Shown here one piece after another: positions 24,101 through 36,100 of a DNA stretch of 64,000 bases. Made by a program: the position numbers and the translations under genes. Below the pieces are notes generated by a model, which was not told the origin of the DNA, did no database searches, and saw only the letters and a list, made by a program, of their open reading frames with translations. The stretch is from Hetaerina americana (lineage: Eukaryota; Arthropoda; Insecta; Odonata; Calopterygidae): positions 22,239,469-22,303,468 of the forward strand of contig JAKTNV010000004.1 in NCBI GenBank assembly GCA_022747635.1. The letters are read 5' to 3'. The stretch's first letter is position 1. The number at the start of each line of letters is the position of its first letter.

Positions 24101-27100
24101 TTTTATTTCGCCTTCAGAATAGGCTTTAAAGTTATATTTTAATTATTCATGTATCCAATTTAGATACGGGTGTCTTACATGTAATGTTATAAATGGATAA
24201 CTTGAGATTGTTACATATTGAGGATGGAATTACTCTTTCATAACGTTCCTGAATGATGAATATCCATGGATAACACACTATCAAATAATGTCGATTGCAT
24301 AAAAAAATTATATTCATATTATTAAATATCGAGTAAAAAGCTTTTAGTTTTAATGTTGGATTTATTCCAAATGACTTCCACTATAACCCCCGGAAAAATG
24401 GGCCAAATAGCCAGTTCCCAAAAAAGATATTTAAGATAAAAATAAAACTCACCAAATATTATTCTACATGTTTCATATTTCACAAAGATTTACTATGAAA
24501 CCAGGAATAATTGGATCAGAGTAAAGGATTTGAGTCCGAGACTAATCCATTAGCGCACCATAACTTTTAAATCCTGAATGCTGTTGGTTTGATCGTTTGG
24601 GGAATTCCTCATTTCATACAAAGCCGAGGGTAAATACAATTGAAATACAAGCGCCAAGGTGCAGGAGGACTAGCGCCATTCTCTGTGCCGCCTGGGGTTT
24701 TTTTTACCAAGCCCTGGGACCCGGAAAATTTGTCTGTTTGGGCTTAGCTGGGAGAGCGGGGAGGCATGCCCAGATTTGGATCGCGGACCCTCCGGCCAGT
24801 ACCCGCCCTAACCGCTGTGCTATGATGTCGTCATATGTTGACAAGATAATCTAAATGAACTCAGAATAGCAGGCAAAATATCGGAGGGAAAAAGAAAACA
24901 ATAATAGTGATCATTTTAATAAGAGATGCAGACCACATTAGAAGTTGTGGCATAATATCATCGGTAAGCATAGAAGCTTGGAGATTGAAAAGTTTATACA
25001 GGAGATGATGCATACGCTCAAATGCAACTAATATATAACAGCAACTATATAATGGGATGCAACGGATGATAAGGAATACGCACAACTTCTCTTATACATT
25101 AGCAAGTATCACTATCATACGAGTGACTTTCTCTGGTATCACTAAATTCAAAGGAATAATTCCCAAACAATACTACGAGCCTTATCAAAATTGCACCCAT
25201 TGATAAAAAAAGTTTTTAGGCTTCCAATTGAATCGAAACAAAAAGAAATTTCTGAGATTCATTCATTCACACCGAACTGCAGTTGGTTGTACCAACTCTT
25301 CTCCTTAGTCCTCTTTATGTACTGTATTGTGTTGAAGATTTATTTGTTCGCATTTGGAAGTGGGGGATTTTTACAAACATGTCAATCCATATTTGCGCAG
25401 AAAAACCTAAAATCCTTTAAGAAGGCGAACATATTTAATGATGAATCACTAACATTTGGACAATTATCGCGGAGAGCAGGCTTTCTGGAAGAGGTGAGCA
25501 ATGCATGGAAGTACATAAAAGTACGGAGAGAGGAATTTTATCAATCAGGATAAGCCTTTAGGAAGTCCCGTTTAGGATGTAAGTACGTATCTGTAACAAT
25601 AAAAGAACTCACAACTCCTATGTCCATCACGTCGTTTTATGTTAATACTCAATAAAAAATGGCAGATTAATCGAGTCGAAAGTTGTATATTTGGTTCCTT
25701 TTGGCATTTTAGGTAGCTTTTATTTACTAGTTAAGTTGAAGTAATGAGTACCGTATGTGCGTTACTACCAGTTATAGTACATTTAAGTCACCTAATAATT
25801 GTTACTCATGCTATACTCACGTCATCGAAGGCCTTCTTAGCCATTATTTTAATCCTTCTTACAATGTACAAAAACTTTTCTGGCACAAACCATTAACCAA
25901 TTGCTGATTGCTTTCTCCTCCTATCTCGTTCATCGATTATCAGTTACAGCAGAATATTGAAGTGAAGGCCTCCAGTCGTCAATGAGCCCAGTTAATTGGG
26001 TATTTTTGCCATGTAAAATGCCAATCAACATATCCCCGCCTTTATCCACACCGGTTACTATCACGGGCACCAAATCTTCATGAGAAACCGCAGGACGTTC
26101 AGGGAAAAGAATCGGTCCCCCCTCATCACTTATTCAATGTGTGAGCGTCGTACAGGAGTTCATGCATCAAATCTACTGTCGGATCATTTACTGTATTTTT
26201 TTTCAGCGAAAACTAAAATCCCCTTCTGCGAAAGCTTTGCTGAAAGCGATGTAATACCTACCATGTGAGGGATTATGGTACACGTTTGTAAATTTTATTC
26301 TGTATTTTGTCCACGCTCAGCTGAAAATTCTTTTCAATATGAACTAATTTAATAGTTTAAGTTACCGGAGGAGTTGAGATCAATCGCGTCATTACAAATA
26401 GTTGAGTACAAGTACTTGTATTATGATAATATCAATCGTCAAGGTTTGTTAGTTCGATCGCCATCGTTAGGGAGAGGAGGAAGGGTGGACAAAAATCAGG
26501 TGTAAGTGCTACCTTCTTCATCTTAATGGATGGTACCGAGACGCCACGTAGGTCATCTCCAGGATTGGGGTGTTTCAGGATGAGAAGGAGGAGCCGAGAA
26601 GATGAGGTAACAAGCAGGTAGTTTTCAAGTGAAAATGTCTACATGAACTGTGGAAACATCAATTAGAGACGTAGAAAATTGAAAAAGAGGACCAAAGTGG
26701 AAGAGAAAGAACTCCAAGCCTTATTGATAGACGAGGGTGGGGGAGAAAAAACGGGTGGAAAAAGTGAGGAACAGAATATAGAGTGGATCGTCCCAACCTA
26801 AAGTAGATCTACCCAAATATGGATCAACCCAAGGAAAAATTGAGGATATTTGCTCGAATTGGCTTACTGACAAGTTCCATGGATGTTTTAAGGAAAAATA
26901 TAGATGAAAGGAATGATCCCACAGAAAAGATTAGGGAATGACACGTAGATGGAATGAAGCCGAGAGAAATGCACATAGAAGGCTCAGAGCGTAGATGAAC
27001 ATCTGATTTAATAGGAAAGATTTGGTGGGCTAAATTCAGCCGATCATTGGATTAAAAGACATAGTCTCTTATCTGTCCACAGGCTCTTATCCGAAGGCTG

Positions 27101-30100
27101 TTATATTAATTTGCGATCTTCCTCCCCATATATTCTCTCCTTTTTTTGCAAACGCAAGAGTTCTTCGCACACTCTTTGTAACTTCACTGCCTATCACCCG
27201 AGTGCCGAATCATAAAAGCCTCGCTTACTTGGAATTGAAATTTCAACCATTTCCGAGATCCATCTCCATTTAGAAAACCAGATTATGTCACATTTCGCTC
27301 AAGCCATTACAGAGTTAATAAACCAGTTTCTTTTTGCAGGTCGCATCGAGGGAATTCACTCTCAAAGCGTTAACGCGCGGCTAGAAAAATGGCGCTGAAT
27401 ATACTGAGCTGTTTCTATGTGCTCGTGTTTGATATTTTATCGCCTATTCGGTCAACTTTCATAATTTTTTCTGAATTTAATCCCATCTAAAAGGTCAACG
27501 GAGCAGCTACGAGTTTTTTACGGCCATGAATCCCTATGTCTCTCTGTTCAATCCGCCAGATAAAGGCCATAAATTCATTCGGAGGGCGGCAGACTTTAAA
27601 AATCAATACGTTTCCTCGTTCTTCAAAGTCACGCACTCATCCTGGATGCCATAGTAATCGTAACCAAGCGGTTAGATGGCATTTTTGGTGACAGATGATA
27701 ACGGAATAACTGAAGAGCTTCCGTCAAAAAGCTTCGCCGTGATCGTAAACAGTGCATTACGATTCGGATTTCATTCCAATCTTTGCAAGGATTCGATTTT
27801 TGACGATTTTGATTTCACTAAAAAACCCACCGGAAAGACTGCCTCCCCTTCAACAAGTCAGCAACCACTGGCGATGGTAATCAAACGAGGCATGAATTTC
27901 ATTTCCTTGGCATTACGCCATGCTCTCCTTACAGGAAGGTAATTGACTCATATATTGTCTGGATTCGATCACCACTGGCATGCATATACGGAGAGGATAT
28001 GTCTTGCAGTACTAATTAGGTTTTCAGCTGGAAAAATATTCAAAATTCCACTGGAAGTAAGAGGGTCATCCGGAAAGTAGTACCCGTTCGTGCCGCATGA
28101 AGTGCTGACGACGCGAGTAGCCGCTGGACGAGGTCAGATAGCTTCAGTGGCTTGTCTGCCTTCTCTGAGCCAAGTTGCGTGACGCTAGCATTGCCTGTGT
28201 TGTTTCTGTGATTGTTTACAATGTTTAAAAAAATTGAGAACGCCGCCAGTTGTGAAGTGAGGGCAGTGATTAAATTCCTCAATGCAAGAAACGTTCGCCC
28301 ATGTGATATTCATCGCCAATTAAAGGAGGTGTATGGAGACAATGTAATGGACGAGTCGTCTGTTCGGCGGTGGTGTCGCAACTTCAACATGGGGAGGGGG
28401 AACACACACGACGATGAGCGTTCGGAGAGACCGTCTGTCATTACAGACCAACTGGTGAGCTCAGTTGACGAATTCGTGAGGAACGATCGGCGCGTCACAA
28501 TTGATGACATCTGTGAGCATTTTCCCAATGTTTCTCGAACAATTGTTCATGAAATTGTTAAACACCATCTGCATTATGCAAAAATTTGTGCAAGATGGGT
28601 CCCTCGCGTATCTCAATGAGCTGGCGGCGAAGGACTATGCAGCAGGAATACAGAAACTTGTCACACGTTATGACAAATGCCTTAATTTGCTTGGAGATTA
28701 TGTTGAGAAGTAGTTTAAAGTATCCTCTTTCAAATAAAATTTTTTATGTTTGTTAATATTTACTTTTGTGTCTTTATTTCACGAACGGGTACTACTTTCC
28801 GGATGACCCTCGTAATTTGATTTGCCGAGAATAAATAAAAGTTAGAAATCTTTATTGAGTTGCAACTCAACGGCTGATAGGCATTTGAACTGCGATAAGC
28901 GTACAACGCCCTGAAACGCTGGGCATGAATGAGGTGCAGCAAAATTAGCTCAAATGAAGTGAAAGGCATAAAATGAACAAAAAATTTGCAATGTTAAGAG
29001 TATGCTCGCATTCAGAATCTAGTAAGAGTCACTAGAAGATATATCTCAGGGTACTGGCTTATAAATTTTGCGCCTTCTTCAGCAACTCTTCATTTTATAT
29101 TCCTGTGTTGACAGAAGAATATAAAATGAGTAAAGAGAAGGAATCAAGTCATACTAATGGGGTCTTTTAGTTTGACTAGGTCTTTGATTTCTTAAATAAT
29201 TATTGCTCAGGTGAGAGAGTTTAAAATGCATTTCATTCATTACTTATAGTGGGACTTTTGTCACGGCCACTGATGTCATAATCAAAGGTAATTAATCCAT
29301 TCTTGAGAGGTGGAGAAAGGGAGTTTAATGAAGAGTTAAATTTGTAATCACTTTGGTTAATCCAGTAAAATGACAGCAAAAAAATCGTATGTTGCGATAA
29401 AAAATAGCAATAAACCAAAATTTAATGCTAGATTTAAAATAATTAAGGAAATTTAAACTGCTTTGCGCAATTATTGAACGAATTCAGCCATTAATGGTAA
29501 CCGAGATAGGAGATTGCTTGCTGTTGCATTCTTTTGCCATTTTGATATACATCAACGGTCATTTGTTGGCATGTTTATTTGTTATCAAAGTTTGCAATAT
29601 AATAGTTTGGCCACGTTAACAGGGTGGGAGGATAACATAATATATGCACACTCAAGGATTTTTCCGTATAAAACTTCATGATAAAAGAGGAAATATTTTC
29701 GCGGATTTGAATAATACCCTTGCCTTGAAATAATATTTTTTCACTTTAAAGACCTCATAAGTAGCATGAGAGCGTCTTCCGGTCGATGATGAATGTGATC
29801 TACTCAAATATTAGTAAAATCGAACGCTTTTTCAAGCATTGTTAAAATAATTTAGATAAAAAAACCATAAACACAGTAATCAACCTGAATGTCGGTTTAG
29901 TAGGTGATGGTAGAGTTCACCCAGTACTAAGCCCGACGGCGTGTGAAATTCACACATCAGGGTTGGGGAGCCAGTTCCTTTCCCTGTGCCGGTTATGGTT
30001 TCCCAGGAAGATCTGGTACCCGAAAAATCACATAGCTTGGGTGGAGCTGCAGGTGCCCAGAGTGCCCGGGAAACGAACCTTGGTTGGAGTGCAGGTTCCC

Positions 30101-33100
30101 GGGAAACGAACCCGGGACCCTTTGGTTAGCAGTCCCACGCTCTACCCACTGGACTACCGCTACCCTTATTTACATTTTGGATAAAATGACGTAAATAATC
30201 GGAGCTCAAAGAGCTTAAATTTTATCTTACCAAATACATTGAATGCACTGAAAATACATGCATGAATATCATTCATTTTCAAATAGCAGAAATTTCATTT
30301 AATTTGAGAATATTTTATTTAATGTAAAGGAGGCCCAACCAAATAAAATAAAAAGAAAGCCACAAACGAAATTCACAAAATCAATCATGACAAAATTATT
30401 AGTAATTGCATGCAAAAAGCGAATAAAGTTTAGATACGCGCAGTTCAACATATTAAACTCATAAAGATGATTGAAGCACATAACATAAGGCTACTTTAAA
30501 AACCGACCGTTAAGGGAAGGAACTAAAATTGAATTACCAATCCACTATTTGAAAACTTTCATAACATCAATAGTTTCAAATTACACACAATAAATTTCTG
30601 GATTTCAATCCTCCCCAAACTCACCTTCTAGATTTCATTATTTTCCATAAACGAAAAACGCACAAAATAACCAGAATCCGAGCTCCTGTAACCTAAACAA
30701 AAGTTTCCGGATTCCTAATAAAGAAAGAGATAGATTGTATTTTTCATTCAAGGACGCGTCGTCATATTTGGAAAGGGGTTGAAACTGACACGACTTTTTC
30801 AATCAATCAAACGAGCCATCCGGAAATCGACTTTTGAGAATAAATCAACAAAGGGAATTATCGACGGTTTATACGCTGACGGTCAAACTCATCCTCCAAC
30901 CCCAACCCGACATAAGAAAATATAATCACGTGTCATCGGAGACTGGATTCCTCAGTTCGAACAGACGTGAAAGTCCTTTCTTGCGAGGAAAATCACGGAA
31001 TGAAGGAAATAAAAAAATAAAACAACAGGGTTAAGGATCCATGGCCGGATGGGAGCTTTGGTCCCGGGGGCAGGGGTTACTAGGGGAGTGATCTGGGGAG
31101 GTTGATGGAGAGAAGGAGGGAAATCGGGATGTCAGGGAGATTTTGGGGGAGGGGGCAGCGTGGGTAAGGCGAGGAAGGGTCTTTAAATAACTTGGAGCTC
31201 CCAAGATGATGGATTTCGTTTTGCTTAAAAAAATATGCACGGGAGATGAGGAAAGGAGAGCCGAAAGGTGGGAATCGTGGGTGGGTGGATGGGATAGAGG
31301 ATTAGAGAAGGGAGTGGGGAGGGATAGAGGAGAGAAAGAGGAGAAAGAGGAACGCTGGGCACAAAGGGAGGAAGGTGAGGAGGAGACTTTGGAAATCTGA
31401 AAGGGAGAAGAGGATTTCAACGGGTGATGGTGGTTGGGGGAGCGGGGTTGAGGGGAAATGAAAAGAGGGGAAAGATCGAGGAGGAGGAAAAATGACTTTC
31501 CGGGAGACTTGGATCCTATAATCCTCCCCTTTCACCCGAGCCTATTACATTCCTGAGTACTGAATTTTAAATCTGAACGCAAGATGTTGTGCGGGGAAGA
31601 GCAAAATATACACCTCTGAGATTTCGTTCGGCATTTCAGTTATCTCTTCAGGGACCCACGACAAAACCAGACTGATACGGGGGCATATAATTATAAATTT
31701 AGGAAAATTAATTGTTACCCATGGATTAGGTAACAGTGGAAAGAGAAGAGAATTAAGCCATTTAAACCATTAAGGTTCCCATCACAATATCACGTATCTC
31801 TGAGGGAGGAGATATACAAATTATACAAAGATTTACTCGAGACATTCAATTATCTCGATTCGATTGTTTCAAAATGCTTTCTCGGGCTCCGATAACAATT
31901 TATCGTTTAAAAAATATCAAACGAGTACCATATCATTCATTTTGAAAATAAGAAATGTAATAATACCGGATGAAGTTGTTTTGTGAGTTTTTGCCACGAA
32001 CATTTTAATGAGAAAACACCTTGTAAGCTCTGAGGAAACAAAATAAATACATGACATGTAAACCTGGCCACCGTGCACATATTGGTAATTAGGTGCTTAT
32101 CATTTAATAATAGTTTACCTTGTAAATGGAAAATTGCGTTTCTAAGGTCTTTTTGAGAATCAATTGCAGCAGCAGCACGAAAGTGAACAAGTAGGCTTTC
32201 CCTCGACAAAATACCATTTAAGGGATCAATGAATCCGGGATTCCACCACTTTGGCCTGACTTATCAACGGCTACTCGTTAGCATTTAACAAGCTCTTGCT
32301 CACAAAATCCCGGATACAGAGTGCCGGGGACATTTTTGAAATCCGTTCGTATTACTGCGAGTTGGCGATAATTGCCTTTTATGTGGGTCGCTTCTTCACG
32401 AACAATTATTGTACCTGATGAGGAATACACAGGGTTTAAAAGGGTACAAAAAAATTAATCCCATTCAGAAAATGCAATCATGCGGATTAAAAGACAAAAA
32501 AACAATTTAGGTTTGAAATTGGACTTGCAATTGGATTTCCTTTTCGAACGTTTAAAAAAGGTGTTTGGAGAAATTAGTTCGGATTTCGCGAACGAAGCTT
32601 TCGACGCCCTTCAAAAAAGCGCGAGGCGTTTCCAACTCTGCTAACTGTGAATTAGTAACATTATTCTAATTGCGCATTACAGTGTGTGGCCGATAGACTG
32701 CCATAAATTTATCTGATGGTACTCTTTGCCTGCACTGTCTTCGTGAAGAGTAAGTCTAACCCTTAACTCATTCACCTGCGCAGCCTTTAGTAATCATTTA
32801 GTTTTCAATGCTAATTTCATCTGGTGCTAACGTTTCTCAGAGTCTAATCAATAAATTTTGTCCTCATACTATCTGCAAGAATAACATATGTCAAGGATTG
32901 CAACTGGTCCCTTCAAAAGGGTTAATCTCACAAGCACTGCGTGTATGTAGTTATTCCAAGTTTGGGTTAGCACACACCCGGTGAAAGGTAACACCACTGC
33001 AATTGAGCTCATAAATAGAGGCCTTCTGAGAAATTTATTACCAAAAATCAAGTATTTCAATTTAAAATATAAAATCGTAGTATTTTCAGGAAAAATTTCC

Positions 33101-36100
33101 CGAGTCATCATTAGTCGAGGAGCATTTATAACCTCCATTTATGTCGGAACAATATAGAGCTAACAATCAATCTACTGATAAGTATTTCTCAAAGAAACCA
33201 TCTAAAACTCCAAATCTCCCACAGTACACCACATCATCCCTTCAGACGGTAAACCTTCTTTCTCCCACCCGAGAGTTTGCATCTTCCTAAAAATCCCTTT
33301 ACCCCTCCTAAGCCTCCCTCCCTTTTGCACAGCAAACCCTCCCAATCTTATCTACTCATACTTCGCCTTCCCACACACTACTACTCGGAAGGACCAGATA
33401 AATAAGATGAATTGGTGTGCGTTCGTTGAAATAGATCTAATTTTCGTAAATCTTAAATTAAAATCGTTGGAATATAAATTGTACCTGTGGAAACGGAAGT
33501 GTTATTTATTCACAGGGCATAATTTTCCACTGTTTTTGAGTCTCCACCGTCGACTTAAGAACCGCGGACGTTCAGGAAAATATTTCACTGTGGATTTGAA
33601 CGTAATACTGCTGGATAAAACATAATTTAAAAATAAATTAACGAGTCTGGCGATGTTTGAGAATCCTACTTTTGGATTCATGACGCCTAATTGGCCAAGA
33701 ATCAAGACCATTATGACACAGTTTCAAGCGTAATATGGTGGAAATACTTCATGATGGAAGAAGACACTTCGCTTTTCCACATCGAATTTTTTTTATTGCG
33801 ATGTCGGTTTCGTTACAGCGTTGCATCTTTTGATCAAACCTGAAGATGCTACACTGCAACAAAACCTATATCTTAAAAAAGAAACTTTTATGTGGAAAAT
33901 CAGTGCCTTCTATCATCACTCTCGATTAACATTTTGCAGCATCAATGCTTTGTGTACACCTACGCTACAAGAGTACACTCAGGCCTGCACCTTTTTTTCA
34001 TGTCAATAGGAATACATTTCAGATATAGAGTGAAAACAAAGTCTCCACATTCTCGCCAAATTACTTCGAATTTTCATCAAGTATTTGAGTGGGTTTAAAT
34101 AACTAATTACCACAGATTTCACCGTTTGAGGTACTCTTTTGCTACACATTTCTCCTGGCAGGTACGTTACCCCAAGAAAATGCGAGGAGTGTTTCCAAAT
34201 CTGTTTTTGATAAAATTTCAATTCTTCCGCGGGAAGGTTTCAATCAATAACCAGACAACACTTTGATACAAGCAAACAGCACCCTCTCTTTCTATGCTGA
34301 AATGTGAACTTAAGAATTCCTGAAATACTTGTATTAAGTCCTTCCTCAAATTCAGCATAATTTTATCAGCTCATTTAAAACCCTTGACAAGTGTTCTGAA
34401 AATAAAACAACCACTGAAAAGGAAAAAAAAATCGTAGAGTTGGAAAGTTATGCGCGAAAATAATTTTTTCCCGCTCCTGAGAAATGCTGCCAGTGGTTTG
34501 TGTGTATAATTAATTTAGACGAGTTGAGGACTTGGGAAATCACCGAAAAACTTTGTAAAAATAGAGAACTCGCGGAGTTGGAATAATTTGCGTAGAATAT
34601 CGTGGCAATTAGAAATTTATATCAAAAAAGTCAAAAGGTTTTTTCATCCATTTCCCTCTTATCGACTGTCAGCCTTTCCCCTTTCATTTTCCTTAAGGGA
34701 TGTGGATACAAACCTTCCCTCAAGACCCACCCCCCTCTCTCAGATGAAAGTGACGGTTTTGCAGACTCAGAGAAGTACCTATTTTCATCTTTATCTTTAC
34801 AGTGCCATAAGCCCGGTTCTTCCCGTCCCTCTGTACTCATTTCCCCTTCTCTCTGACCTTCGTATTTACCCGAGCGCGGGTGACGTCGGTCGCAAGCACC
34901 CACGCTCTCCCCCTCCCCGATGCAATTCTGTCCCTCTCCATGAGCTCGCGACTCCCAATTTCGGGACCCCGTCATAATTGATCCACGACACGGAAAAGGT
35001 ACTACTGTATTCTGCCACTGAACGCTCTTTACCCAATTTAGAGATTCATACGCGTCATTCGATAGCTATTTTTTTCCTCTGGGGTGGGGGAAAGCATTTG
35101 TTTATCATCATATTCTGAAATTTTAAAATGAAATGCAACCTTAATCATCAGTACCAAACGCTAATTTTTCCTCTTTTTACTTGCTCCGGTCGTCATTTCT
35201 ACTGAGACCTTATTAAAATTTGCTGCCAATATGAGTTACGAACGAGGGCAGCTAACATGATAACTAGGTTTAGCACTGAGAGGCTATAATGAAAATGGTG
35301 TTAGGGGTATGAATGACGAGGACCTCTGAATTACAATGGGTGACAGTATATCAGACCATAAAATATCATACCATGACGGTCAATCGTGTTATACTTTGTG
35401 TCATGACATATCATATTGTGTGATCTAGTAACCAATCATACCATATCTAATTGTGCTGCACCATGCCGTATTTAAATTCATATTCCATTTTACGGTGTCT
35501 TTTATGAATTTCATTGTGTTTTAAAATATCATGAGAGGGGTATATTGCAAGGATATTGATTTTAATTTGAAGACGGAGGAAAAAGGTATAATGATGAGAA
35601 AAAACAAACGAGAAAGGGCTGGAAATAGTAAAGGAGGAGGGAGCATTACTGGGAAAATCTAGAGATGCCTGAAAAGGTGGGTGGAGAACGTTTTCATCAG
35701 TGATGGGATGTTGAGGACTGTGCCCGAGGGAAGAGCGTTAGACGAACGAGGGAGGAATAGGAAAAGAATAGGGATACTGGACGAAATGAAGGGAGGAAGG
35801 AGATACACTGACTGAAGAGGGATTGATTGTAGTATCTGGGGTCAAGTTAAGTTTTATTTGCAGGAGCTAATAATGTATTGAAGTTCAGTCTGTGTCCACC
35901 CGAAATTGACCTTAGACGGTAGACTAAATCATAATCATCATGAAAGACTGAATAAAAAAATCAATTAAGAAAAAAATTCAAATAGTATTAAGAAAATTCA
36001 AAAAGCCGTTGGAGAGCGCACAAACAAACGATGATTATGTCTACAAAAATTCAACATAACACGCTAATATTTTATTTCATGTCAACGTTAGGGTCATGTA

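Noticed and set aside
25191..25553. 120-codon plus-strand ORF in the large intron
   Set aside because: No recognisable domain, no exon-like splice sites at its ends, composition like the intron; the start lies in unremarkable AT-rich DNA.
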